NCBI GenBank assembly: GCA_905181855.1
Contig: CAJIZE010000005.1
Span: forward strand, 1 to 64,000
Source of the DNA: an uncultured Flavobacteriales bacterium
Lineage (GTDB): Bacteria; Bacteroidota; Bacteroidia; Flavobacteriales_G; Salibacteraceae
Length of the DNA: 64,000 nt
Reading direction: 5' to 3'
Part shown: positions 9,607 to 19,225 of the stretch, piece after piece
How the letters are laid out: every line of letters begins with the position of its first letter
How positions within the stretch are numbered: the first letter of the stretch is position 1
Program-made: the position numbers and the translations under genes
Notes under the pieces: generated by a model
What the model saw: only the letters and a program-made list of their open reading frames with translations
What the model was told of the DNA's origin: nothing
Databases searched by the model: none

Positions 9607-10539
9607 ATGTCTACAGGAGTAAAAATATTTTCAGGTACAGCATCAACTTATCTTGCTGAAAAAATCGCCAAGAGTTATGGATCTAAACTTGGTGAAGTTT
9701 CCGTGTTGAGATTTAGCGATGGTGAGTTTCAACCTTCTTTTGAAGAAACGGTTCGAGGTGATCATGTTTTTATTATACAGTCTACGTTTCAGCCGTCAGA
9801 CAATCTTTTTGAGTTGTTGTTAATGGTTGATGCTGCAAAACGGTCTTCTGCTAAATCAATAATAGCGGTTTTGCCTTATTTCGGTTTCGCAAGACAAGAT
9901 AGAAAAGACAAACCACGCGTTTCAATAGGCTCGAAATTGGTTGCTAATTTACTTTCGGCAGCAGGAGTAAGCAGAGTTATTACAATGGATTTACATGCCG
10001 ATCAAATCCAAGGATTTTTTGAGGTACCTGTTGACCACCTTTTTGCTTCCACAATATTTTTACCCTACATCAAAAACATGGGCCTTGATAACATTATCAT
10101 GGCAGCGCCTGATACCGGAGGAACAAAGAGAGCTAACGCTTATTCAAAATATTTAAACGTTGATTTAGCAATAAGCTACAAACAACGAAAAGTTGCCAAT
10201 AAAGTTGATTCAATGACCGTTATTGGTGATGTTGAAGGTAAAAACGTAATACTAGTTGACGACATCATTGATACTGCTGGCACACTTACCAAAGCTGCTG
10301 ACATGATGATTGAAAAAGGAGCTAAAAGCGTTCGTGCATTCTTAACACATCCAGTGCTTTCTGGAGAGGCTTACGAAAAAATAGAAAGTTCAAAAATTAC
10401 AGCGTTATACGTCACAGATACTATTCCTATAAAGCAAAAATCAGACAAAATAAAAGTATTGTCTGTTGCAGATTTATTTGCAGGAGTTTTTAGAAGTGTA
10501 GTAGATAACGAATCCATAAGTTCACATTTTATAGTATAA
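9607..10539 (+). CDS. prs: Ribose-phosphate pyrophosphokinase
   Basis: A 310-residue PRPP synthetase making phosphoribosyl pyrophosphate from ribose 5-phosphate and ATP for nucleotide, His and Trp synthesis. Visible motifs are FSDGEFQPSFEETVRG, the ATP loop LPYFGFARQDRK, the metal and flexible region MDLHADQIQGFF, and the PRPP loop VDDIIDTAGTL. Length is typical of class I enzymes. It heads a prs-rplY-pth cluster with 11- and 17-bp gaps and has its own consensus promoter. Certain at family level. Confidence 0.97.
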   Translation: MSTGVKIFSGTASTYLAEKIAKSYGSKLGEVSVLRFSDGEFQPSFEETVRGDHVFIIQSTFQPSDNLFELLLMVDAAKRSSAKSIIAVLPYFGFARQDRKDKPRVSIGSKLVANLLSAAGVSRVITMDLHADQIQGFFEVPVDHLFASTIFLPYIKNMGLDNIIMAAPDTGGTKRANAYSKYLNVDLAISYKQRKVANKVDSMTVIGDVEGKNVILVDDIIDTAGTLTKAADMMIEKGAKSVRAFLTHPVLSGEAYEKIESSKITALYVTDTIPIKQKSDKIKVLSVADLFAGVFRSVVDNESISSHFIV

Positions 10540-10550
10540 AAATAACAACA

Positions 10551-11168
10551 ATGAAGTCAATTACCATAAAAGCATCAAAAAGAGAAAATTCAGGTAAAAA
10601 AGAATCTACGGATTTACGCAGAGCAGGAATGGTTCCTGGTATTTTGTATGGAGGTGCTGAACAAACTTTAGTTAAAATTGACGAGCGTCAATTTAAAAAC
10701 TTGGTTTATACGCCAAACGTTTATCTAGTAGATTTAGATATTGATGATCAAGTTATTAAAGCTGTTTTGCAAGACATTCAGTTTCATCCTGTTACTGATA
10801 GAGTAATGCATGCCGATTTTCTATTAGTTACTGATGATAAGCCAGTTGTAATTGCTATCCCAGTTATTACTGAAGGCGCCTCAGTTGGTGTTGTTGCGGG
10901 TGGTAAACTTACAGTAAACAGAAGAAGACTTAAAGTTAAAGGTTTGGCCTCAGCGTTAGTTGATACAATAAGCATTAATATTTCAGATTTGAAAATTGGT
11001 GATTCTGTAAAAATTAATGAAGTAAAAATTAATGGTCTTGAAATCTTAGATCCTGCAAGTGATGTTGTCTTATCTGTTAAGGCTACAAGAGCAGCAAGAG
11101 TTGAAGATGAAGAGGAGGAGAAAGAAGAGGCTGTTGCTGAAGGCGAAACTGCTGAGGCAGAAGCTTAA
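10551..11168 (+). CDS. rplY: 50S ribosomal protein L25/Ctc, long form
   Basis: 205 residues: an N-terminal L25 5S-rRNA-binding domain (SGKKESTDLRRAGMVPGILYGG, then FHPVTDRVMHADF) and a C-terminal TL5/CTC beta domain. It ends in a very acidic tail (EDEEEEKEEAVAEGETAEAEA-type), usual in Bacteroidota. It binds the 5S rRNA region of the large subunit. It lies 11 bp after prs and 17 bp before pth, the arrangement seen in many bacteria, so co-transcription is expected. Confidence 0.95.
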   Translation: MKSITIKASKRENSGKKESTDLRRAGMVPGILYGGAEQTLVKIDERQFKNLVYTPNVYLVDLDIDDQVIKAVLQDIQFHPVTDRVMHADFLLVTDDKPVVIAIPVITEGASVGVVAGGKLTVNRRRLKVKGLASALVDTISINISDLKIGDSVKINEVKINGLEILDPASDVVLSVKATRAARVEDEEEEKEEAVAEGETAEAEA

Positions 11169-11185
11169 AAATTGATCGTTACTTT

Positions 11186-11749
11186 ATGAAATACCTCATT
11201 GCAGGATTAGGAAATATTGGTGACGAATACAGGAACACCAGACATAATATAGGTTTTAAAATGTTGGATGCGCTCGCAGAGTCATCCAACATTTTTTTTG
11301 CTACCAATCGTTATGGTGACACTGCTGAGTTAAAACATAAGGGCCGCACTTTTGTTTTGTTAAAGCCATCTACTTATATGAACTTAAGCGGTAAGGCAGT
11401 GAATTATTGGCTTGCCAAAGAGAAAATTCCCACTGAAAGATTGCTCATTGTAACAGATGACCTTGCTCTGCCGTTTGGGGCAGTTCGTATTAGAGGTAAA
11501 GGTTCAGATGGTGGTCACAACGGCTTAAAAAGCATTCAAGAAACATTAGGAAACTTCGTATATGCTCGTATGCGATTTGGAATTGGCAGTGAATTTAATA
11601 AGGGCCAACAAATTGACTATGTTCTTACTGATTGGACACCAGAACAATCAAAAGCATTACCTGAAAGACTAAAAAAAATGGGCGAAGCTGTTATGGCTTT
11701 TGGTATCATGGGTATGGCTCATACCATGAGCACTTACAACGGTAAATAG
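11186..11749 (+). CDS. pth: Peptidyl-tRNA hydrolase
   Basis: A 187-residue Pth enzyme that frees tRNA from drop-off peptidyl-tRNAs. Motifs: AGLGNIGDEYRNTRHNIGF with the catalytic histidine in RHNIG, KPSTYMNLSGKAV, VTDDLALPFG with the supporting aspartate, and GSDGGHNGLKSI. Length is normal. It is the last gene of the prs-rplY-pth unit; the next gene starts about 70 bp later. Confidence 0.97.
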   Translation: MKYLIAGLGNIGDEYRNTRHNIGFKMLDALAESSNIFFATNRYGDTAELKHKGRTFVLLKPSTYMNLSGKAVNYWLAKEKIPTERLLIVTDDLALPFGAVRIRGKGSDGGHNGLKSIQETLGNFVYARMRFGIGSEFNKGQQIDYVLTDWTPEQSKALPERLKKMGEAVMAFGIMGMAHTMSTYNGK

Positions 11750-11821
11750 TTGCAATTTTCTATTCCCGACTGTAAAGCAAGAAAAGTATCTTGTGTTCGT
11801 TAATGGCATACCCCTAACCGA

Positions 11822-14800
11822 ATGATTGTTTTGAGGAATCTCATATTTCTAGTTTTTTTATTTGCTTATGGGCTTTCATTAAAGGCTCAATCGGATATCA
11901 AATCAACAATTATTTCATTGGAAAAAGATACCATTCAGCTAGACTCATCAACCATTTCTCCTCAATCTGTACAGATTACAATCAATGGTAAAAACGTAGA
12001 TAAAAACAAGGTTTATATTGACTATGTCAATGCAAGAATCGTCGTTCCAGACAGTTTGAAAAAAGGAAACGTTAAAATCACAGTGAGCCATCAAGCATTT
12101 CCAATTGATTTTACCAAGCCTTATTATCACAAGTCAACAGACCTAATTCAAAAAAAATCATTAGCGATTACGAATCCTTTTGCCTATATACCAAATAATA
12201 ATGTTGATGCACCATGGGAAATTAATGGATTACAAAAGCAAGGAAGTCTTTCGAGAGGAGTTTTGGTAGGAAATAATCAAAATTTATCAGTAAACTCAAG
12301 TCTTAATTTACAGCTTTCGGGCAAGTTAACCGAAGACGTTTCAATTCTGGCTTCTATTTCAGATCAAAACATACCAATTCAACCTGGTGGAAACACCCAA
12401 AAACTTCAAGAATTCGATCAAGTTTACATTCAAGTATACGATGACAAATCGAAACTTACGGCAGGAGATTTTACACTAGGGAGCCCTAAAAGCTATTTTA
12501 TGAAGTATTTCAAAAGAGCCCAGGGAGGTAGTTTTGAAACTAAAGTTACGACTTCGGATAAATCGAGATTAAAAGTTCAGGCTAGTGCTGCAATTTCAAA
12601 AGGTAAGTTTGCGCGAAACTCAATCCAAGGAATTGAAGGAAACCAAGGGCCGTATAGATTAGTAGGTGCTGATAACGAACCTTTTATAACTATTCTTTCA
12701 GGTACAGAACGTGTTTATATTGATGGGGTATTACTGATGCGAGGGCAAGAGCACGATTATGTAATTGATTACAATACCGCCGAATTAACTTTTACGGCTA
12801 AAAAGTTAATTACTAAGGACAAAAGGATTGTTGTAGAGTTTCAATATTCGATATTGAATTACCAACGTTCGTTGTTTCAGGTTGCAAATTCATGGCAATC
12901 AGAAAAGTGGAAACTTGATTTTAACATTTATGCCGAACAGGACAATAAAAACCAACCGATTCAAACCGATTTAGACGGAGATGATAAAGCGGTTTTGGCT
13001 TCAATTGGAGATGATATTTCAAAAGCCATTGTTTCGTCCGTTGACACCGCGAATTTTAACACAAAACAGGTTTTGTATGCTCTGAAAGATACTTCAGTAA
13101 ATGGAGTTTTTGTCGATTCTATTTATATGTTTTCGCAATCGCAAGAAGCGCAATTGTATAGAATGACATTTAGCGAAGTTGGGTTTGGAAGAGGAAATTA
13201 TATTCAATCAGAAACTATTGCAAACGGAAGAGTTTTTCAATGGATAGCGCCGAATCAATCAACAGGATTACCACAAGGAAATTACGAGCCAATAATATTA
13301 ATTGAAACACCCAAGCAACAGCAGATGTATACCTTCAGCGGAGACTTTAAGTCAGGGGGAAATCAATTGTCTTTTGAAACCGCAGTTACCAATTACGACA
13401 AGAACACATTTTCAAGTTTTGATGCTACTGATAACATTGGCTCTGCAGCTAAAGTGGATTGGTTAAATGAATCGAAGAAAAGTAAATCGCTGCTAAAGGT
13501 AGGAGCAGGGTTGGAGTTTTGGAACCGTAATTTTAAGGAAATTGAAAGGGTAAGATCGGTTGAGTTTTACAGAGATTGGAATCTGCTAAGCAGCAACTTA
13601 ACCGAAGATCAAATTTCGGTGTATGGCGTATTGGGAATTGAGAATAAAGCCCTAAAAATCACCCATAAAACTAGCCTATTAAACTCCGGAACATCTTTTA
13701 ATGGATGGTACCATCAATTTAAATCAAACGTTAATATGAAAAAGTGGTCGATAGACTATAATGGCAGACTGTTGAACAGTGAATCAGTAGCTAATGAAAC
13801 AAATTTTTATCGGCATAAAGGGGTAGTGAAATACGATTTAGGAAAAGTTGTTCTTGGTTATAAGGATGATTTTGAAAACAATTTAAAAGCAGATATTTCT
13901 ACCGACTCCTTGCAAAAGGTGGCCTATCGGTTTTATGAATATGAGTATTTTATTCAGAACCCTGATTCAAGCAAGAATAAATACCGGTTATTTTACAACC
14001 AGCGGAACGATTACGCCCCCATATCAAATAACTTAACGCTTGCAACGGTTGGTCAATCTTATGGAGGCTCCTTTGAGTGGTATCAATCAAACAACTTCAA
14101 CTTGAAGTCGACAACTGCTTTACGTAGACTGTACATTAGAGATCAAAGTTTAACTACCAACAAGGCGGATAACTCACTTTTGAATAGGATTGAGTATCAA
14201 TTAAAACTGTTTAAAGGGATGATTAGAACACAATCGTTTTATGAAGTAGGTTCGGGTTTAGAATCAAAAAAGGAATACACTTTTTTAGAAGTTGCAGCTG
14301 GTCAAGGAACGTATACCTGGAAAGATTACAACGGCAATGGGATCAAAGAAATTGATGAATTTGAAATTGCCCTTTTTCAAGACCAAGCAAATTTTATAAA
14401 AGTGTTTTTCCCAACAAATGAATACGTACAAACATTTTCAAATCAATTCAATCAAAACCTATTTTTAAGCCCATCGTTACTTTGGAAAAACCCTGATGGA
14501 TTTAAAAAGATTGTTTCGCGGTTTTCTGACCAAGTTGCCTACAGAATAGATAGAAAAACCACCCAAAATGATTTAAATAAAAACCTTAATCCATTTTTGG
14601 GTGAGTTCCAAATTGCGGATTCCAACTTAATAAGCATCAACAATTCTTTAAGAAATAGTTTGTTTTTTAATAGAACGGCAAAAGTTTTTGGAGCAGAGTT
14701 TACCTACCAAAACGTTGAAGGCAAAACATTGCTAACCAATGGTTTTGAATCACGAACAAATGAGAGTTACACGACTAAACTTCGATTGAATGTTAATAGC

Positions 14801-15313
14801 AATTTCAGCTTAACGAACCAATACATCGTTGGAAACAAGATTAATTTATCTGATTTTTTTAACCGACGAGATTACCAAATCGATTATTTTACTGTTGAAC
14901 CAAAATTGACCTATCAATTAGGAACAAGTTTTAGAATAGCCACATTTTTTAAATATCAAGAAAAAGAGAACAACGGCACTTTAACTTTCAATGATTTTGG
15001 AAAAGTTTTAACGGGAGATGAAAAGGTATTTTTAAGCACCATTGGCTTAGAAGGTAGGTTGGCAGCTTTGGACAAAGGAAATTTAACGGCAACTGTTAGC
15101 TACATCAACATTAATTACAATGGCAACAACAACAGCCCTGTAGCATTTGAGTTACTAGAAGGTTTGCAAAATGGTAACAATGCAACATGGAGTGTTTTTT
15201 ATCAAAGAACATTGGCTAATAATTTGCAAATTGATATCAGCTACAACGGCCGTGCATCCGAAACTTTCAAGACAATTCACTCAGGTGGAGTGCAGGTGAG
15301 AGCGTTTTTTTAA
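11822..15313 (+). CDS. Very large outer-membrane beta-barrel protein of unknown function
   Basis: An 1163-residue protein with a signal peptide (cleaved near LSLKAQ-SD). After a short beta domain comes GSLSRGVLVGNNQNLSVNSS and LNLQLSGKLTEDVSILASIS, then many alternating amphipathic strands ending in an aromatic C-terminus (VQVRAFF), as in outer-membrane barrels. A calcium-loop-like motif, DYNGNGIKEIDEFEIA, occurs near residue 835. The style (GSLSRG... LTAGDF, DYNGNG...) recalls large Bacteroidota barrels related in plan to the type IX translocon SprA, but SprA itself is about twice as long. Function is unknown; a role in surface export is speculation. Confidence refers to the gene and its outer-membrane nature. 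Confidence 0.85.
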   Translation: MIVLRNLIFLVFLFAYGLSLKAQSDIKSTIISLEKDTIQLDSSTISPQSVQITINGKNVDKNKVYIDYVNARIVVPDSLKKGNVKITVSHQAFPIDFTKPYYHKSTDLIQKKSLAITNPFAYIPNNNVDAPWEINGLQKQGSLSRGVLVGNNQNLSVNSSLNLQLSGKLTEDVSILASISDQNIPIQPGGNTQKLQEFDQVYIQVYDDKSKLTAGDFTLGSPKSYFMKYFKRAQGGSFETKVTTSDKSRLKVQASAAISKGKFARNSIQGIEGNQGPYRLVGADNEPFITILSGTERVYIDGVLLMRGQEHDYVIDYNTAELTFTAKKLITKDKRIVVEFQYSILNYQRSLFQVANSWQSEKWKLDFNIYAEQDNKNQPIQTDLDGDDKAVLASIGDDISKAIVSSVDTANFNTKQVLYALKDTSVNGVFVDSIYMFSQSQEAQLYRMTFSEVGFGRGNYIQSETIANGRVFQWIAPNQSTGLPQGNYEPIILIETPKQQQMYTFSGDFKSGGNQLSFETAVTNYDKNTFSSFDATDNIGSAAKVDWLNESKKSKSLLKVGAGLEFWNRNFKEIERVRSVEFYRDWNLLSSNLTEDQISVYGVLGIENKALKITHKTSLLNSGTSFNGWYHQFKSNVNMKKWSIDYNGRLLNSESVANETNFYRHKGVVKYDLGKVVLGYKDDFENNLKADISTDSLQKVAYRFYEYEYFIQNPDSSKNKYRLFYNQRNDYAPISNNLTLATVGQSYGGSFEWYQSNNFNLKSTTALRRLYIRDQSLTTNKADNSLLNRIEYQLKLFKGMIRTQSFYEVGSGLESKKEYTFLEVAAGQGTYTWKDYNGNGIKEIDEFEIALFQDQANFIKVFFPTNEYVQTFSNQFNQNLFLSPSLLWKNPDGFKKIVSRFSDQVAYRIDRKTTQNDLNKNLNPFLGEFQIADSNLISINNSLRNSLFFNRTAKVFGAEFTYQNVEGKTLLTNGFESRTNESYTTKLRLNVNSNFSLTNQYIVGNKINLSDFFNRRDYQIDYFTVEPKLTYQLGTSFRIATFFKYQEKENNGTLTFNDFGKVLTGDEKVFLSTIGLEGRLAALDKGNLTATVSYININYNGNNNSPVAFELLEGLQNGNNATWSVFYQRTLANNLQIDISYNGRASETFKTIHSGGVQVRAFF

Positions 15314-15384
15314 ACAAGACCACTGAATAAATAGTCATTCAACAAACAGAAGATTAATACATTTTTGTGCTACAATTACAGAAT

Positions 15385-15984
15385 ATGAAAAATATAACCC
15401 TCGCATTGCTTTCAATGTCAGTATTAATTGCTTCCTGTTCAAAGCAGCCAGTAGCTAATTTCACAACTGATAAAGACACCTACACAGCCGGTGAGTCCAT
15501 AGTTTGTTCAAACACCAGTGAAGATGCCGTTGTATATGATTGGGAATATTTGTCAGCTTCATCTGGTCAAACAATTACCGAGCAAATAATAGGCGATCAT
15601 GATAGCATTAAAATAGAAACAACCAACGCTTATGGAGATGGAGAATTTGAAATAAAATTGACCGTAACCAATGAGAAAAGGGATAATACCGATGAGGTTA
15701 CTAAAACTGTTAATATAATTGCTGCCACAGGTTCTGTTACTTTCTATACAAAAACTCAAACGCATGTTGATGAAATAGAAGTAACGATAAACGGGGAAAT
15801 AAAAACGTTAACAAAGCAATTTGAGGAAACCGCAGATTGTAATGAAGACGGAGCGGTTTATTTCGAAGATTTGGCCGTTGGAGTACTCCAGTATTCAGTT
15901 TATCATAAAATTATTAAGGTAACAAAAACATACGATATTCTCATCCTAAAGGACAATTGCCAGCGAATTGAAGTGCTGTATTAG
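15385..15984 (+). CDS. PKD-like lipoprotein
   Basis: A lipoprotein of about 199 residues. The ATG at 15385 (MKNITLALLSMSVLIASCSKQ) gives a clean lipobox, IASC; an upstream GTG frame start at 15367 would bury it. After the cysteine, PVANFTTDKDTYTAGESIVCSNTS and YDWEYLS resemble the start of a PKD fold, with a WEY in place of WDFGDG. The C-terminal half is beta-rich and contains an acidic DCNEDGAVYFEDL stretch that looks like a calcium loop. It has the same plan as the lipoprotein at 8432-9415. Function unknown. Confidence 0.8.
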   Translation: MKNITLALLSMSVLIASCSKQPVANFTTDKDTYTAGESIVCSNTSEDAVVYDWEYLSASSGQTITEQIIGDHDSIKIETTNAYGDGEFEIKLTVTNEKRDNTDEVTKTVNIIAATGSVTFYTKTQTHVDEIEVTINGEIKTLTKQFEETADCNEDGAVYFEDLAVGVLQYSVYHKIIKVTKTYDILILKDNCQRIEVLY

Positions 15985-15990
15985 GAACCC

Positions 15991-17118
15991 TTAATCCACA
16001 AACAACAACGACGAAATGTAATCGGTAACAACCCAATGCTCTTTTGGTATTGTAAGAAAATCGCCTTCAAGTTTTAATTGGTTTATCGCCATAAAAGGTT
16101 TTGACTCTTTTAAGATTTGACGAACAATCGATTGCCCAAAACGCAACTCTATTTCTTTCATATTCAGGCCAATTATAGTTCGCAGGCCAATTAATATTGA
16201 CTCGTTTATTTGATTTTTAACAGTTAGTTTTTCAATAGAACGATTAATTTTGCCTTCGGAAATTCCTTTCAAATATTTTAAGTTGTTCGATACATTCCAA
16301 CTTCGCGAAACCGTATTAAACGAGTGAGCAGACGGACCTACGCCAAGGTATTTTTTGCCTTGCCAATAACTAGTATTGTGTTTTGATTGATGTCCTAGTT
16401 TCGAATAGTTGGATGTTTCATAATGGTTGTAACCTGATTCAATCAGGTGTTTATCCGCTATAAAAAACTGTTCGTTAACCCTTTTATCTGGAGGTAAAAG
16501 TGTGGGGTCTTTTTTTTCAAGATATGCCAACGCGGTTTTAGGTTCAATTGTTAATGCATAGCTCGAAATATGAGCCACATTGAACGCTGTTGCTTTTTTA
16601 AGATCGGTGTACCATTGCTCTTCCGTTAAGCCTTTGTAGCCAAAAATAAGATCAATGCTGAGGTTGTTAAAACCTACATCTTGAGCGAATTTCACACAAT
16701 TTTCAGCTTCAACGCTATTGTGAGCACGGTTCATGAACTTTAGGTGCTCGTCAAAAAAGGATTGAATCCCTATGCTCAACCGGTTTATTCCAGCTCTTTT
16801 GAGTTCTATTAATTTTGATTTGGTAAGGTCATCAGGATTTGCCTCTAAAGTAATTTCAACATCATCTGATAGCGTATAGGTGGAATGGATTTTATCCAAT
16901 AAAGCAACCACGTCATTTTCGTTTAAAAGCGATGGTGTACCACCTCCAAAATAAACAGTTGTTATTTCTTCATTATCAATATAACTTTTCGATAATTCGA
17001 GTTCAACACAAATGGCATCAACCATTTCTGTTTTTCGCGAAAGCACTGTAGAAAAATGAAAATCACAGTAAGAGCAAGCTTGTTTGCAGAACGGAATGTG
17101 GAGGTAAATTCCGGCCAT
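15991..17118 (-). CDS. hemW: Radical SAM protein HemW
   Basis: A 375-residue radical SAM protein: CKQACSYCDFHF supplies the 4Fe-4S cysteines C11, C15 and C18, and VYFGGGTPSLL, NPDDLTK and RLSIGIQSFFDE follow. The extra C after CSYC is F (CDFHF), as in HemW rather than true HemN coproporphyrinogen oxidases. HemW acts as a heme chaperone. The start overlaps the histidine kinase stop by one base (TAATG), so translation is coupled. It converges with the lipoprotein gene ending at 15984. Confidence 0.93.
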   Translation of the reverse strand: MAGIYLHIPFCKQACSYCDFHFSTVLSRKTEMVDAICVELELSKSYIDNEEITTVYFGGGTPSLLNENDVVALLDKIHSTYTLSDDVEITLEANPDDLTKSKLIELKRAGINRLSIGIQSFFDEHLKFMNRAHNSVEAENCVKFAQDVGFNNLSIDLIFGYKGLTEEQWYTDLKKATAFNVAHISSYALTIEPKTALAYLEKKDPTLLPPDKRVNEQFFIADKHLIESGYNHYETSNYSKLGHQSKHNTSYWQGKKYLGVGPSAHSFNTVSRSWNVSNNLKYLKGISEGKINRSIEKLTVKNQINESILIGLRTIIGLNMKEIELRFGQSIVRQILKESKPFMAINQLKLEGDFLTIPKEHWVVTDYISSLLFVD

Positions 17119-18632
17119 TATTTGTTTAGTAAAATCCTAAAGGTGGCGCCATCACCAAACTTACTTTCTTTTACGAAAATTTTACCCGCGTGGTATTCTT
17201 CAATGATTCTTTTCGACAACGACAAGCCCAAACCCCAGCCTCTTTTTTTAGTTGAATAACCGGGTTGAAAAACCGTCTTTTTATCACCAGATTTAATTCC
17301 AGCACCTGTATCAGAAATATCAATAAAAATCTGCGAACCTTTTTCGCCAACCGTAATGATCAAACTGCCAGTTGCTTTCATGGCGTCAATAGCGTTTTTA
17401 CAAAGGTTTTCAATAACCCATTCAAACAGCGGGATATTTACCTGTGCATCGAAATGTACTTCAGCGTTGTGGTTGATGGTGAACGATACCTTTTTCGATG
17501 ATCTTGCTTTCATGTAATCAATGGCATGGGTTATTACCATAACCATGTTGTTGGATTCCAGAATAGGAGCAGAGCCAATTTTTGAAAAACGTTCGGTAAT
17601 TGTTCCCAATCGGTCAATGTCTTTTTCAAGTTCATAAACCATGTCTTCGTCGTTACCGTTGGCTTTCATCAATTCTACCCAAGCCATTAAACTAGAAAGC
17701 GGTGTACCCAACTGATGCGCAGTTTCTTTCGCCATACCAACCCACACCTGGTTTTGTTCGGCTTTACGCGAATTACTAAACAAAAAATAGGCAATAAGCA
17801 TAAAAATACCAATCACACAAAACTGAATAAAAGGGTAATATTTTAGCTGAGTTAAAATCCAACTGTCGCTGTAAAAAATGTAGTTTGTTGCGCCCTCTTG
17901 TAGCTCAATTTTAATGGGCGGGTTTTCGCTTCGCATGCTCGCGATAGTTTCCGTAATATATTTCGCATTTTTAATTTTTGTGGAATCTAAATTACCAAAT
18001 CCGATTACCTCTTTTTGCTCCGCATCGGTGTAAATAACTGGTACCGAAACGGCATTGCTAACCACCTCAGAAATAAACGATTGTTGCAAGTCTTCAAATA
18101 CAGTTTGAAGCTCTGTAAACAACTTCGAATCTTTGTAATAAACGTAATCTTTTCTATTGCCGAAGTAGTTTATTTCTATGGGGTTGTAGCTTTTTTTCAT
18201 CAACGAAAGTTGCCTTAAAAGCGAGTCTTCATTTTCGGTTAAAAGCGAGTCTAAATTACGATGGGTTTTTATCTTTTTATCCTCATCTGTAAGTATTACC
18301 GGTACCGTTGTGTTACTCGTTACTACGTTTGATAAAAAGGTGTAATCTGGGTTGAAATTTGGGTCGGGATTGGTGAGTCGTTTTATGGCTTCAACATACA
18401 GTTCAACTTTTTTTCGCTCTTCGGTTCTGAGCTTATCAAAAAGCTTGTCGGTGTAGTTTACCAAGTTGGCTTTTTTCTGAATAGCTTCAGCCCAAAGCTC
18501 CACTTTTTTTCGTTCTTCTTTTGATATTTTACGTACTATAATGGAGCTGTACCAAAGTGAACTTAGCACAATCAGCATAGCGATTACAAAAAGTATGCGT
18601 TTCCAAAGTAATTTACGAGTGTAGATATTCAC
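17118..18632 (-). CDS. Sensor histidine kinase with duplicated extracytoplasmic sensor
   Basis: 504 residues. Membrane helices at about 12-33 and 268-286 enclose a periplasmic region. The kinase core has H306 in KETAHQLGTPLSS, N-box NLCKNAIDAM, G1 DTGAGI and G2 GWGLGLSLS. The sensor is internally repeated: residues about 99-174 (FLSNVVTSNTTVPVILTD..RNLDS..YYKDSKLFTEL) and about 186-263 (FISEVVSNAVSVPVIYTD..GNLDS..FYSDSWILTQL). The short EERKKVEL-EAI helix before it is also doubled (39-52 and 71-84). Related Bacteroidota kinases, as I know them, carry a single such unit. No response regulator gene is adjacent; it is coupled to hemW. Ligand unknown. Confidence 0.92.
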   Translation of the reverse strand: MNIYTRKLLWKRILFVIAMLIVLSSLWYSSIIVRKISKEERKKVELWAEAIQKKANLVNYTDKLFDKLRTEERKKVELYVEAIKRLTNPDPNFNPDYTFLSNVVTSNTTVPVILTDEDKKIKTHRNLDSLLTENEDSLLRQLSLMKKSYNPIEINYFGNRKDYVYYKDSKLFTELQTVFEDLQQSFISEVVSNAVSVPVIYTDAEQKEVIGFGNLDSTKIKNAKYITETIASMRSENPPIKIELQEGATNYIFYSDSWILTQLKYYPFIQFCVIGIFMLIAYFLFSNSRKAEQNQVWVGMAKETAHQLGTPLSSLMAWVELMKANGNDEDMVYELEKDIDRLGTITERFSKIGSAPILESNNMVMVITHAIDYMKARSSKKVSFTINHNAEVHFDAQVNIPLFEWVIENLCKNAIDAMKATGSLIITVGEKGSQIFIDISDTGAGIKSGDKKTVFQPGYSTKKRGWGLGLSLSKRIIEEYHAGKIFVKESKFGDGATFRILLNK

Positions 18633-18724
18633 TAATACAAATGTAGGTTTTGGAATAAACTAACATGCTAGTCTAATATTGCTTTGACAAAGCTTGTATT
18701 TGAAAAGTTTATGCAGAGGAGTAT

Positions 18725-19225
18725 TTAAAATGCTATTCCAACCTTAACATTCCCAAAAACTCCGAAGGCCGAAAATGGGTATCGAGCCCGTACAATAGGG
18801 TCATTTGTGTAACCAGGGGTTAGATAAGTGTCGTATGATGGGCCAATGTCAAAACCTATATTTAAATTATGCTTACTGAAAAAAGTGAGTCCAAGAGGTA
18901 AATAGAAAGTTCTAACCAGCGGTAAATCAACCATTGCCCTAGTTGTGAATTTTAAACCAATATATGGAGAAAGAATATTTGGCTCAAGTTTTCTAATATA
19001 AACAGATACCCCTGCGCCAACTCCAATTAATCCAAGACCAATTTCAGCGATGGTTCTATTGCCTATAACGCGCTCGTATGTTAAGCCAACATATGACCCT
19101 GTACCCAGAATATTACCAGATAGACTATTCCTTTTTAGTAAAACTTCAGCGCTTTTATCTTGTGATTGAACGGTGAAAAAACTAATAATAAAAACGACAA
19201 AAGAAAATGCATTAAGTTTAATCAT
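18725..19225 (-). CDS. Small exported outer-membrane-barrel-like protein
   Basis: A 166-residue protein with a signal peptide (MIKLNAFSFVVFIISFFTV, cleavage near QS-QD). Short alternating glycine and aromatic strands follow (GTGSYVGLTYERVIG, IAEIGLGLIGVGAGVSVYI, FGVFGNVKVGIAF), as in small 8-stranded outer-membrane barrels. No specific family recognised. It lies between the histidine kinase and the NagZ-like gene with gaps on both sides and is probably monocistronic. Confidence 0.75.
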   Translation of the reverse strand: MIKLNAFSFVVFIISFFTVQSQDKSAEVLLKRNSLSGNILGTGSYVGLTYERVIGNRTIAEIGLGLIGVGAGVSVYIRKLEPNILSPYIGLKFTTRAMVDLPLVRTFYLPLGLTFFSKHNLNIGFDIGPSYDTYLTPGYTNDPIVRARYPFSAFGVFGNVKVGIAF

